A stretch of 64,000 bases of DNA from Variovorax ginsengisoli (lineage in GTDB: Bacteria > Pseudomonadota > Gammaproteobacteria > Burkholderiales > Burkholderiaceae_C): assembly GCF_030811835.1 (NCBI RefSeq), contig NZ_JAUSRO010000003.1:62001-126000 (forward strand), in the 5' to 3' direction. A model generated the notes under the pieces. That model was given only the letters and a program-made list of their open reading frames with translations, searched no databases and was not told where the DNA came from. The position numbers and the translations under genes are program-made. Of the stretch, positions 53,703 to 62,460 are shown one piece after another; positions within the stretch are counted from its first letter, which is position 1, and the number at the start of each line of letters is the position of its first letter.

Positions 53703-54895
53703 GAATAGAAGGTCGGTACGGGATACTGCTGCTTGAGGGCCCATTCGCCGAGCTCGCGCACCTTGTAGGCCACGGGGTCGTGCAGGGTCTGGGTGCGCAG
53801 GTTGCGCCAGTGGCGGTCGAGCCGCAGGCCACCATGCGTGGCGCGGGCGCCGGCCACGTCGAACATGCGCGTACAGATGTCAAGACCGGTGTCGGTGGCT
53901 GCCACCTTGGCGGTAGCGACGGCCACGGCCACTTCGCCGCGTTCTTCTTCCTTCAGCGCGGAACCTCGATGCCAAGCGGCATCGAGCCGGTCGGCTGCGC
54001 GGTCGGCCAGCACGCGCACGCCCTCCAGGCCGACCCAGAATTCGCCGTAGCGGCTCAGCACGTACGGATCGTCGTGCATATGCGCCACCTTGGCGGCATG
54101 CCAGGGGCGCGACTCGTTCAACGTGTAGTGCCGGGCATCGTTGAACGCCGCTTCGGCAATGCCCAGGTACACGTTGGTCAACACCAACTGCGACACCAAC
54201 GGGCGCAGGCAAGCAAATGGTGTGGACAGCGGACCCGGGTCGGCGAGCACCTCGTGCTGCTCCACGCGTACCTTCTCGAAGGTGACGCTGCCGCTGTCAG
54301 TCTGGCGCTGGCCGATGTTGTTCCAGTCGGGCGCCACAGAGATACCCGTGCGGCCGGTGGGCAATGCCGCAACGATGAAGGCGCCGCTGCCTTCTTCATG
54401 GGCTGAGGCGACCAGCATCTCGGAGTCGAGTGCGCCCGAGCAGAAGCTCTTCTGCCCGCTGAATTCGCGCCAGCCCGTCTGTGCGCTGCACACCGTGCGG
54501 TCGTCCAGCGGATTGAGCGCATTGCCCCAGAACCAGCGCCGGCGTGCTGTCTGTTCGAACCACGGCTGCCACTGGGCTGGCCGCGCAAACAGGCGGACCG
54601 TGGCAAGCATCAGATGATGGAAGCCGAAGACGTGGGCAATCGAGCTGTCGGCGCCCGCGAGCAGCCGCACCACGTCCAGTGTTTCGCGCCAGTCGGCACC
54701 GCCACCGCCGAACTCCCTGGGAATGCTCAATGCCAGGAGTCCGCTGGCACGCAGCGCATCGCGCTCTGCCTTGGGCGTGCCGCCACGCTCATCTCGCTCC
54801 ACGGCCGTGGCGGCAAAGCGTTCCATGAGATCGCGAGCCAGGTCGCGAGGCGATTGGGAAGCCGGCCCGAAAGAAGCGGAAAGAACAGAACTCAC
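53699..54895 (-). CDS. Acyl-CoA-dehydrogenase-fold monooxygenase (DszC/SfnC-type)
   Basis: A 398-residue flavin enzyme from a GTG at 54895 (an ATG at 54964 would add 23 unlike residues). [49 protein letters not shown] and [21 protein letters not shown]. It is a close paralogue of the 56314-57504 protein on the opposite strand. Cotranscribed with sfnR-like gene. Confidence 0.85.
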   Translation of the reverse strand: MSSVLSASFGPASQSPRDLARDLMERFAATAVERDERGGTPKAERDALRASGLLALSIPREFGGGGADWRETLDVVRLLAGADSSIAHVFGFHHLMLATVRLFARPAQWQPWFEQTARRRWFWGNALNPLDDRTVCSAQTGWREFSGQKSFCSGALDSEMLVASAHEEGSGAFIVAALPTGRTGISVAPDWNNIGQRQTDSGSVTFEKVRVEQHEVLADPGPLSTPFACLRPLVSQLVLTNVYLGIAEAAFNDARHYTLNESRPWHAAKVAHMHDDPYVLSRYGEFWVGLEGVRVLADRAADRLDAAWHRGSALKEEERGEVAVAVATAKVAATDTGLDICTRMFDVAGARATHGGLRLDRHWRNLRTQTLHDPVAYKVRELGEWALKQQYPVPTFYS

Positions 54896-54926
54896 ACAAA
54901 GCCTCAGTGATGGACTGACAGCACGG

Positions 54927-54940
54927 TTGCTGCGTCGCAA
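54927..54940. promoter_or_regulatory. TTGC-N6-GCAA dyad
   Basis: TTGC (54927-54930) and GCAA (54937-54940) form a small inverted repeat 32 bases before the DszC-like start. Related TGCTG-rich dyads lie at 55062 and 57673. Confidence 0.3.
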
Positions 54941-55061
54941 GCATCTTTGCAGCAGCAGTCCCATCGGCCAACGACGCGATCCATATATCCATTGTTGTTT
55001 TGCTTCTATGGCAGCAATGCCTGGGTCGCGGTGCGCAGCGTGCAGCAGATGTGGTGGTCAG

Positions 55062-55079
55062 CTGCTGCTCCAGCAGCAG
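55062..55079. promoter_or_regulatory. 18-bp palindrome, candidate activator site
   Basis: CTGCTGCTCCAGCAGCAG has perfect 8-bp arms around CC. It lies 40 bases before the -24 element at 55119, in the region between divergent monooxygenase genes. Likely an enhancer for the SfnR-like activator, by position. Confidence 0.5.
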
Positions 55080-55118
55080 AAATCCCGCGTCTTGCCATGT
55101 GGCAGCAGGCACGGCGAC

Positions 55119-55134
55119 TGGCACGCTAACTGCT
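55119..55134 (+). promoter_or_regulatory. Sigma54 -24/-12 promoter-like sequence at ssuD
   Basis: TGGCACGCTAACTGCT has the GG-N10-GC spacing and differs from TGGCACG-N4-TTGCW in one base. The start of transcription would fall near 55145, the ssuD start codon, implying a leaderless transcript, or that the match is fortuitous. Confidence 0.45.
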
Positions 55135-55144
55135 GAACGATCCA

Positions 55145-56317
55145 ATGCAAATTTTTTGGTTTCTACCCACCCACGGCGACAGCCGCTACCTTGGCACTTC
55201 ACGCGGCGCGCGCACCGTGAGCCACCGTTATCTGCGGCAGGTGGCACAGGCCGCTGACGAGCTTGGCTACGAAGGCGTGCTGATTCCCACCGGCCGCTCC
55301 TGCGAAGACGCTTGGGTGGTCGCGTCCGCGCTCGCAGCGCAGACCGAGCGACTCAAATTCCTGGTCGCGATACGCCCGGGCATCATTTCGCCGACGGTCT
55401 CTGCGCGCCAGGCCGCCACGCTCGATCGCTTCTCCGACGGGCGGCTGCTCATCAATGTGGTGACCGGCGGAGACCCGGACGAGCAGCACGGCGACGGCAG
55501 CTTCCTGACGCACGCTGAGCGCTACGAAGTGACCGATGAGTTCCTGCGCATCTGGCGCGGCGTGGCGGCGGGCGAGACGGTCAATTTCTCAGGCAAGCAC
55601 CTGCGCGTGGAGAACGCGAAGACCTTGTATCCGCCGGTGCAGAAGCCCTATCCGCCGCTGTGGTTCGGTGGTTCGTCGGACGCAGCCATCGCGCTGGCCG
55701 GCGAGCAGGTCGACGTCTACCTCACGTGGGGAGAGCCACCGGCCGACGTGGCCGACAAGATCGCGAAGGCGCGCGCCGCGGCGGCGCGGCACGGGCGCAC
55801 GCTGCGCTTCGGAATCCGGCTGCACGTGATCGTGCGCGAGACCAGCGAGGCGGCCTGGCGTGCGGCCGACGAGCTCATTTCGTACGTGACCGACGAGACT
55901 GTCGCGGCGGCGCAAAAAGCCTTCGCGCGTTTCGACTCGGTCGGTCAACAGCGCATGGCCGCCTTGCATGGCGGACGGCGCGACAGGCTCGAGGTGTCGC
56001 CCAACCTGTGGGCCGGCGTGGGCCTGGTGCGCGGCGGTGCAGGCACCGCGCTGGTGGGCAGCCCGGAGGAGATTGCGGCGCGCATCCAGGAGTACGCAGC
56101 GCTGGGCGTGGAGACCTTCATCTTTTCGGGCTACCCCCATCTGGAAGAGGCGTACCGCGTGGCCGAACTGCTCTTTCCGTTGCTGCCAATGGGTTCTGCG
56201 CGACCTACAGCGCAGGCGAACATCACCGGCCCGTTCGGCGAAATCATCGCCAACGACATCGTGCCGCCTTATTCATCTTCAGCGCCGGTATTGACGCGCA
56301 ACGAGGTCGGCGCATGA
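55145..56317 (+). CDS. ssuD: Alkanesulfonate monooxygenase SsuD
   Basis: A 390-residue LLM-type FMNH2-dependent monooxygenase. The start [29 protein letters not shown] (the Cys equivalent to C54), [13 protein letters not shown] and [14 protein letters not shown] match SsuD of E. coli as recalled. It releases sulfite from C2-C10 alkanesulfonates. No clear ribosome site precedes it. Confidence 0.93.
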   Translation: MQIFWFLPTHGDSRYLGTSRGARTVSHRYLRQVAQAADELGYEGVLIPTGRSCEDAWVVASALAAQTERLKFLVAIRPGIISPTVSARQAATLDRFSDGRLLINVVTGGDPDEQHGDGSFLTHAERYEVTDEFLRIWRGVAAGETVNFSGKHLRVENAKTLYPPVQKPYPPLWFGGSSDAAIALAGEQVDVYLTWGEPPADVADKIAKARAAAARHGRTLRFGIRLHVIVRETSEAAWRAADELISYVTDETVAAAQKAFARFDSVGQQRMAALHGGRRDRLEVSPNLWAGVGLVRGGAGTALVGSPEEIAARIQEYAALGVETFIFSGYPHLEEAYRVAELLFPLLPMGSARPTAQANITGPFGEIIANDIVPPYSSSAPVLTRNEVGA

Positions 56318-57504
56318 AGCACTTCCTGGCCGAGGCAGGCGGCGATACCCTGCCTTGGAATGAGCAAGTGCAGCACGTGACGCAGGCCTTGAGGGCTACC
56401 GCCGTCGAGCGCGACGAGCGCGGCGGCACGCCGAAAGTCGAACGCGATCGGTTGCGCGACAGTGGCCTGCTGATGCTGAGCGTGCCGTTGGAGCTCGGCG
56501 GCCTGGGCGCGAGCTGGTGCCAGACGCTGGACGTGGTACGAGGCTTCGCGCGCGTCGACAGTTCCGTGGCTCATCTGTTCGGTTTTCACCATCTGCTGCT
56601 GGCCACCACCCAACTGTTTGCACAGCCGGCGCAGTGGCAGCCATGGATCGAGCAGACTCGTGCGCAGCGCTGGTTCTGGGGCAATGCACTGAACCCGCTC
56701 GACAAGTCGACACGTGCGCGGGCCTCGGGCGATGGCTTCGTGTTCTCCGGCCGCAAGAGCTTCTGCTCCGGCGCGAGCGATTCCGACGTGCTGCTCGCTT
56801 CGGCACTCGATGCCCAAGACCGCTTGCTGATCGCCGTCGTACCCACGCAGCGCGCCGGCATCACTGTGCTGGGCGACTGGGACAACATGGGCCAGCGACA
56901 GACCGGCAGCGGCAGCGTGCTGTTCGACGATGTGCGCGTCAAGGTGAGCGAACTGCTGCTCGACCCCGGGCCACTTTCCACGCCCTTTGCGTGCCTGAGG
57001 CCGCTGTTGGCGCAGCTCATCCTCGCGAACATCTACCTCGGGCTCGGGGAGGGCGCGCTGGCCGAGGCCAAGGCTTTCACGCTGCAACAGGGCCGGCCGT
57101 GGTTGTTCTCGCCTGCGTCGGCCGCGAACGAGGATCCTTATGTGCTCACGAACTACGGCGATTTCTGGCTCGCGCTGGAGGGCGCGCGCAGCCTGCTCGA
57201 CAGCGCTGCGACTGCCTTCGACCAGGCATGGCTGCGCGGCGCGTCGCTCGACGAGCGAGAACGTGGTCGGGTGGCCATCGCCGTGGCTGCTGCCAAGGTG
57301 GCCAGCACGCGCGCCAGCCTGGAGGTGGCGCATCGCATGTTCGAAGTGACCGGGGCGCGCGCCACCACTGCGGCGTTGCGCCTGGACCGCTACTGGCGCA
57401 ACCTGCGCGTGCACACGCTGCACGACCCGCTCGACTACAAGGTGCGGGAACTGGGCGAATGGGCGCTCAACGACCGGTGGCCGAAGCCGAGCTTCTATTC
57501 CTGA
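56314..57504 (+). CDS. Acyl-CoA-dehydrogenase-fold monooxygenase (DszC/SfnC-type)
   Basis: A 396-residue paralogue of the 53699-54895 protein. Shared features: [51 protein letters not shown], and [20 protein letters not shown]. Start overlaps the ssuD stop (ATGA), so the pair is coupled. Ends 20 bases before a strong terminator. Confidence 0.87.
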   Translation: MKHFLAEAGGDTLPWNEQVQHVTQALRATAVERDERGGTPKVERDRLRDSGLLMLSVPLELGGLGASWCQTLDVVRGFARVDSSVAHLFGFHHLLLATTQLFAQPAQWQPWIEQTRAQRWFWGNALNPLDKSTRARASGDGFVFSGRKSFCSGASDSDVLLASALDAQDRLLIAVVPTQRAGITVLGDWDNMGQRQTGSGSVLFDDVRVKVSELLLDPGPLSTPFACLRPLLAQLILANIYLGLGEGALAEAKAFTLQQGRPWLFSPASAANEDPYVLTNYGDFWLALEGARSLLDSAATAFDQAWLRGASLDERERGRVAIAVAAAKVASTRASLEVAHRMFEVTGARATTAALRLDRYWRNLRVHTLHDPLDYKVRELGEWALNDRWPKPSFYS

Positions 57505-57523
57505 CATCGTCTTCGTCGACAAG

Positions 57524-57554
57524 GGCCTGCGACTTGGTGTCGCAGGCCTTTTTT
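57524..57554 (+). terminator. Intrinsic terminator after ssuD operon
   Basis: GGCCTGCGAC (57524-57533), loop TTGGT, GTCGCAGGCC (57539-57548), then six T. The perfect 10-bp stem ends the ssuD and DszC-like unit. Confidence 0.92.
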
Positions 57555-57672
57555 CATGGCGATGGCGACGGCGCGACTGCTGTCTGCGAAGCAGTTTCGT
57601 AAGCGGCTTGCTGCGTGGCGTTCATGCGGTGGGCGCATACCGATGTACTCCGAACGACTAAGCCAGAAAAGC
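57555..57672. other. Intergenic stretch without a recognisable gene
   Basis: No coding features of a known family are seen. It leads into the palindrome and sigma54 promoter of the ssuE operon. Confidence 0.5.
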
Positions 57673-57688
57673 TGCTGTTGCAACAGCA
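57673..57688. promoter_or_regulatory. 16-bp palindrome, candidate sigma54 activator site
   Basis: TGCTGTTGCAACAGCA is perfect over 16 bases and lies 85 bases before the -24 element at 57773. This position fits an enhancer for the SfnR-like activator. Confidence 0.6.
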
Positions 57689-57772
57689 ATCGATCCGCAG
57701 CCTGCTGCCATTTCAGCACGGTCAGAGATTCTGGAGTTTCGCTAACCCATTGATTCATAAAGAAAATCAAGG

Positions 57773-57788
57773 TGGCACGGCATTCGCA
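57773..57788 (+). promoter_or_regulatory. Sigma54 promoter of the ssuE-sfnG-liv operon
   Basis: TGGCACGGCATTCGCA has GG-N10-GC spacing and one mismatch to TGGCACG-N4-TTGCW. The start of transcription would be near 57799, giving a 43-base leader to the ATG at 57843. Confidence 0.8.
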
Positions 57789-57842
57789 TATATCGAACAT
57801 GCCGTGAATTGATTACGGCTACTGAACAGAGGTCATATCAAC

Positions 57843-58445
57843 ATGAGTCGAAAACTGAAAGTCGTTGCCGTTTCCGGCAGCCTGCAACGTCCCTCGCGCA
57901 CCCTGGTGCTGGTCGACCAACTGCTGGCGGCGCTCGGCCGTGAAGTGGCCATCGATGCCCGCGTGATCTCGCTCGGCGAGATCGGCCCGCAGTTCGCTGG
58001 CGTGCTGTACCGCAACCAGTTGCCCGCCGTGGCCGAGGAGAGCATCGCGGCCATCGAATCAGCCGATCTGCTGCTGGTGGCGAGCCCGGTCTACCGCGGC
58101 TCGTACACGGGTCTGTTCAAGCATCTGTTCGATTTCGTGCACCACGAGGCGCTGACCGACAAGCCCGTGCTGCTCGCGGCCACCGGCGGGAGCGATCGGC
58201 ATGCCCTCGTCATCGACCACCAATTGCGTCCGCTCTTCAGCTTCTTCCAGGCTCGTACGCTGTCTATCGGCGTGTACGCGGTCGAGCAGGATTTCGAGGG
58301 CTATGAGATCGCCAACCCCGCGCTGCGCGAACGCATCGCGCTGGCCGTGACGCGCGCCGTCCCGCAGTTGCGCGACGCCGTGGTTGGCTCGGTTCCCATC
58401 CTTGCCGCGTCCCGCACGTCTGCGCCCGTCGTGTTGGCGGCATGA
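57843..58445 (+). CDS. ssuE: NAD(P)H-dependent FMN reductase (SsuE/MsuE-type)
   Basis: A 200-residue flavodoxin-fold reductase. VVAVSGSLQRPSRTL is the FMN phosphate loop, LLVASPVYRGSYTGLFKHLFD the second contact. It supplies FMNH2 to the monooxygenases. First gene of the sigma54-driven operon. Confidence 0.9.
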   Translation: MSRKLKVVAVSGSLQRPSRTLVLVDQLLAALGREVAIDARVISLGEIGPQFAGVLYRNQLPAVAEESIAAIESADLLLVASPVYRGSYTGLFKHLFDFVHHEALTDKPVLLAATGGSDRHALVIDHQLRPLFSFFQARTLSIGVYAVEQDFEGYEIANPALRERIALAVTRAVPQLRDAVVGSVPILAASRTSAPVVLAA

Positions 58446-58477
58446 AGCCCATTCGATTGATCACCAAGGAGCCTCCC

Positions 58478-59614
58478 ATGAGTCACGCATCTTCCTCACC
58501 CGCCCCCGTCAAGTTTGCCTACTGGGTGCCCAACGTCAGCGGCGGGCTCGTCGTCAGCAAGATCGCGCAGCGCACCGACTGGAGCCTCGAATACAACCAG
58601 CGACTCGCGCTGGCGGCCGAGAAGGCCGGTTTCGAGTACGCCCTGAGCCAGATCCGCTTCACGGCCGGCTATGGTGCGGAATACCAGCACGAGTCGGTGT
58701 CGTTCAGCCAGGCGCTGCTGCATGCGACCACCAAGCTGAAGGTGTTGGCCGCGATCCTTCCCGGTCCGTGGAGTCCGGCGGTGGTCGCCAAGCAGATCGC
58801 CACCATCGACCACATCTCCAATGGCCGCATCGCCATCAACGTGGTGAGCGGCTGGTTCAAGGGCGAGTTCCAGGCCATTGGCGAACCGTGGCTGGAGCAC
58901 GACGAGCGCTACCGCCGTTCCAACGAATTCATCCGCGCGCTCAAGGGCATCTGGACGCAGGACAACTTCACCTTCAAGGGTGACTTCTACCGCTTTACCG
59001 ACTACACCCTGAGCCCGAAGCCGGTGCAGAAGCCGCATCCGGAGATCTTCCAGGGCGGTAGTTCGCGCGCGGCCCGAGACAACGCGGCGAGCGTATCGGA
59101 CTGGTACTTCACCAACGGCAACACGCCCGAGGGACTGAAGACGCAGATCGACGACATCCAGGCCAAGGCCGCGCAAAACGGGCACACGGTGCGCATCGGC
59201 GTGAATGCCTTCGTGATTGCGCGAGATACCGAGGAAGAAGCCCGGGCAGTGCTGGCCGACATCATCCTGCATGCACACGTCGAGGCGGTGCATGCCTTTG
59301 GCGACGCGGCGAAGCAGGCGGGCAAGGCCTCACCTGAAGGGGAGGGCAACTGGGCCAAGTCGACCTTCGAGGACCTGGTGCAATACAACGACGGCTTCCG
59401 TACCAATCTCATCGGCACGCCGCAGCAGATCGCCGAGCGCATCGTGGCGCTGAAGGCCATCGGCGTCGACCTGGTGCTGGCGGGCTTCCTGCACTTCATC
59501 GAAGAAGTGGAGTATTTCGGCGAGAAGGTGCTGCCGCTCGTGCGCCAGTTGGAGCAAGCGCAGGCCGGCACGACCAGCCGGACGGTGACGCCGGTACTGG
59601 AATCCGTGGCGTGA
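58478..59614 (+). CDS. sfnG: Dimethylsulfone monooxygenase SfnG
   Basis: A 378-residue LLM-type monooxygenase from ATG 58478, with AAGGAG at 58466-58471. VKFAYWVPNVSGGLVVSKI, QIRFTAGYGAEYQHES and NWAKSTFEDLVQYNDGF follow SfnG of Pseudomonas closely. It oxidizes dimethylsulfone to methanesulfinate with FMNH2. Its stop overlaps the next GTG start. Confidence 0.93.
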   Translation: MSHASSSPAPVKFAYWVPNVSGGLVVSKIAQRTDWSLEYNQRLALAAEKAGFEYALSQIRFTAGYGAEYQHESVSFSQALLHATTKLKVLAAILPGPWSPAVVAKQIATIDHISNGRIAINVVSGWFKGEFQAIGEPWLEHDERYRRSNEFIRALKGIWTQDNFTFKGDFYRFTDYTLSPKPVQKPHPEIFQGGSSRAARDNAASVSDWYFTNGNTPEGLKTQIDDIQAKAAQNGHTVRIGVNAFVIARDTEEEARAVLADIILHAHVEAVHAFGDAAKQAGKASPEGEGNWAKSTFEDLVQYNDGFRTNLIGTPQQIAERIVALKAIGVDLVLAGFLHFIEEVEYFGEKVLPLVRQLEQAQAGTTSRTVTPVLESVA

Positions 59615-60510
59615 GTCTGGCGATGCACGACTTTCTCTTCGAAGGGGGACGAGGCCCGCTCGGCGTCGACGGCGCAGCGGCCTTCGTGCCGACAGAAAAT
59701 ACGGCGTCTTCTACGGGCACAGCGGTGGCTGCGTTGAGACTGGAGGGCATCGAGCTGTCCTTCGGTGGCGTCAGCGCGCTGGCCGGCCTGGATCTGTCGA
59801 TCGCGAAGGGTGAGATTCGTGCGGTGATCGGCCCCAACGGCGCCGGCAAGAGTTCGCTGGTCAATGTGATCAGCGGCCTGTACCGACCCGACAGCGGGCG
59901 TGTGTGGCTGGGCGCACGCAGCTTCGCGCAGGTGCCGACGGCGCGCCTCGCAAGCCTGGGTGTGGCGCGCACTTTCCAGAATCTGGCTCTCTTCAAGGGC
60001 TTGAGCGTGCGCGACAACATTGTGCTGGGCCGCGTCGACGCGGCGCGCTCCACCTTCATCGAGCAGCTCGTCGGGCTGGGGCGTGCGCGACGCGAACGCG
60101 AGGACGCGCGAGCGCGTGCCGACGCGATCATCGGCTTCCTGGGCCTCGGTGCGGTGAGCGAAAGGCTGGTCGGCGAGCTGGCCTACGGTCTGCAGAAACG
60201 GGTCGAGCTCGCGCGTGCACTGGTCGCTGCGCCGCAACTGTTGTTGCTGGACGAACCCATGGCCGGCATGACGGTGACGGAGAAGCGCGAGATGGCGAAT
60301 TTCGTGCGCGCCGCGCGCGACGAGTTCGGCACCACCATCCTCTTGATCGAGCACGACATCGGCGTTGTGCTGGGCCTCTCCGACCGTGTGGCGGTGCTGG
60401 ACTACGGCCGCAAGATCGCCGATGGCACGCCGGCCGAGGTGCGCGGCGACCCCGCCGTCATCGATGCGTATCTGGGTGCGGCGCATGTCGCGCAGTCGGG
60501 GAGCGACTGA
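59611..60510 (+). CDS. livG: Liv-type ABC ATPase (LivG-like)
   Basis: A 299-residue ATPase starting at GTG 59611 (GTGA overlap). After about 40 extra N-terminal residues, GPNGAGKSS, the signature LAYGLQKRVEL and LLLLDEPMAGM follow. It is translationally coupled to sfnG. Confidence 0.9.
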   Translation: MSLAMHDFLFEGGRGPLGVDGAAAFVPTENTASSTGTAVAALRLEGIELSFGGVSALAGLDLSIAKGEIRAVIGPNGAGKSSLVNVISGLYRPDSGRVWLGARSFAQVPTARLASLGVARTFQNLALFKGLSVRDNIVLGRVDAARSTFIEQLVGLGRARREREDARARADAIIGFLGLGAVSERLVGELAYGLQKRVELARALVAAPQLLLLDEPMAGMTVTEKREMANFVRAARDEFGTTILLIEHDIGVVLGLSDRVAVLDYGRKIADGTPAEVRGDPAVIDAYLGAAHVAQSGSD

Positions 60511-61406
60511 TGGACATCGGCGACATCGGCTTCTTCGCCGAGGTGCTCCTCGGCGGCCTGCTGTCAGGCGTCATGTATTCGCTCGTGGCGATCGGCTTCG
60601 TCCTGATCTACAAGACCTCGGGCGTGCTCAATTTCGCCCAGGGTGCGCAGCTTCTGTTTGCGGCGCTCACGTTCGTGAGCCTGGTCGAGCGGGGCGTGCC
60701 CTTCGCGCTGGCACTGGGGCTGACCTTCGCGCTGATGGTGCTGCTGGGGCTGACCATCGAACGCGTGGTGTTGCGCCCGCTGGTGAACCAGCCGCCGATC
60801 ACACTGTTCATGGCGACGCTCGGCCTGTCGTACGTGATCGAAGGCGTCGCACAGCTGCTGTGGGGCACGCAGGTGCATGCGCTCGAGCTCGGCATCACCG
60901 ACGAGCCGCTGCAGTTCCTGGGCATCATGGTCTCGACCTTCGACCTGTTCGCTGCGGCCACGGCGGGCGTGATGGTCGCACTGCTGTCGGCCTTTTTCCG
61001 CTACACCCGCGTGGGCCTGGCGTTTCGCGCAGTCGCCGATGATACCTACGCCGCCATCGCGGTCGGCCTTCGCCTGCCGCGCATCTGGGCGACAGTGTGG
61101 GCAACTGCCGGCGTCATCGCGCTGGTGGCTGGCCTGCTGTGGGGCGCCAGGCTCGGTGTGCAGTTCTCGCTCTCGCTGGTGGTGCTCAAGGCGCTGCCCG
61201 TGCTTGTGCTCGGCGGCTTCGATTCGATCCTCGGCGCGATCGTCGGCGGTCTGGTCATCGGCGCGCTCGAAAAGCTGGCCGAGGTGTACATCGGGCCGTG
61301 GGTCGGCGGTGGCATCGAGGGCTGGTTCGCTTACGTGGCGGCGCTGGCTTTCCTGCTGATCCGGCCCAGCGGGCTGTTCGGGCAGAAGCTCGTGGAAAGG
61401 GCCTGA
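60510..61406 (+). CDS. livH: Liv-type ABC permease (LivH-like)
   Basis: A 298-residue permease with about eight hydrophobic segments, GGLLSGVMYSLVAIGFVLIYK at the start. Its start codon shares a base with the ATPase stop codon. Confidence 0.9.
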   Translation: MDIGDIGFFAEVLLGGLLSGVMYSLVAIGFVLIYKTSGVLNFAQGAQLLFAALTFVSLVERGVPFALALGLTFALMVLLGLTIERVVLRPLVNQPPITLFMATLGLSYVIEGVAQLLWGTQVHALELGITDEPLQFLGIMVSTFDLFAAATAGVMVALLSAFFRYTRVGLAFRAVADDTYAAIAVGLRLPRIWATVWATAGVIALVAGLLWGARLGVQFSLSLVVLKALPVLVLGGFDSILGAIVGGLVIGALEKLAEVYIGPWVGGGIEGWFAYVAALAFLLIRPSGLFGQKLVERA

Positions 61407-61409
61407 ACC

Positions 61410-62423
61410 ATGCGATCAACATCCCTGCCCGATCGCTGGCCGGCATTCACCTGGCCGCTGGCCGTTCTGGTCATCGCGTTCGGTGTGGTGCCCTTTGTCG
61501 CGTCGGGCTATGTGTTCGATGCGTTGCTCATCCCGTTTCTCGCGCTGTCTTTGGCGGCGGTCGGGCTCAATCTGCTGACCGGCTATGCGGGCCAGCTGTC
61601 GCTGGGCACTGCTGCCTTCATGGCGGTCGGCGCCTTCTCGGCCTACAACTTCAACCTGCGCGTGGAGGGCTTGCCGCTGCTCGTGAGCATTGCGCTCGCA
61701 GGGCTGAGCGCAACGGCCGTCGGCCTGGTGTTCGGACTGCCGAGCCTGAGGTTGCGTGGCTTCTACCTGGCCGTGTCGACGCTGGCCGCCCAGTTCTTCG
61801 TGCAATGGGCGCTCACCAAGTTCAGCTGGTTCAGCAACGACAACGCCTCCGGCGTGATCGATGCGCCGGCACTCGAAGTCGCGGGCATCGTGTTCGACAC
61901 GCCGGTGGGTCGCTACCTGTTCTCGCTCATCGTCGTGACCGTTCTGACCGCGCTCGCCTGGCGTCTGGTGCGCACGCAGACCGGCCACCACTTCATTGCC
62001 GTGCGCGACAACGAACTGGCCGCGCGCGTCATCGGCGTACCGGTGCTGCGCACCAAGCTGCTCGCTTTCGCGGTGTCGTCATTCATCGTCGGCGTGGCGG
62101 GCGTGCTGTGGGGCTTCGTGTACCTGCGCACTGTGGAGCCGGCGGGCTTCAACCTCGACCGCTCGTTCCAGATCTTGTTCATCGTGATCATCGGCGGCCT
62201 CGCAACCATCCGCGGTGCCTTCTTCGGTGCCGCGCTGATCGTGGTGTTTCCGCTGTTGCTCTCGCGTATCGGCAGCTTCCTGTTCGGTGGCCGCTTCGAT
62301 TCCGGAGTGCTCGACATGAGCCAGCGGATCGTGCTGGGCGCGCTGATTATTTTCTTTCTTGCGATGGAGCCGAAGGGGTTGGTTGCCCTTTGGGACCGTG
62401 CGAGGACCCGACTTTCTTCCTGA
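61410..62423 (+). CDS. livM: Liv-type ABC permease (LivM-like)
   Basis: A 337-residue permease with about nine hydrophobic segments, GYAGQLSLGTAAFMAVGAF and VRDNELAARVIGVPV. Follows livH by 3 bases. Confidence 0.9.
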   Translation: MRSTSLPDRWPAFTWPLAVLVIAFGVVPFVASGYVFDALLIPFLALSLAAVGLNLLTGYAGQLSLGTAAFMAVGAFSAYNFNLRVEGLPLLVSIALAGLSATAVGLVFGLPSLRLRGFYLAVSTLAAQFFVQWALTKFSWFSNDNASGVIDAPALEVAGIVFDTPVGRYLFSLIVVTVLTALAWRLVRTQTGHHFIAVRDNELAARVIGVPVLRTKLLAFAVSSFIVGVAGVLWGFVYLRTVEPAGFNLDRSFQILFIVIIGGLATIRGAFFGAALIVVFPLLLSRIGSFLFGGRFDSGVLDMSQRIVLGALIIFFLAMEPKGLVALWDRARTRLSS

Positions 62424-62460
62424 CGCCTTTCCCTTCGTTTCAACAAATCCAGTTCACACC

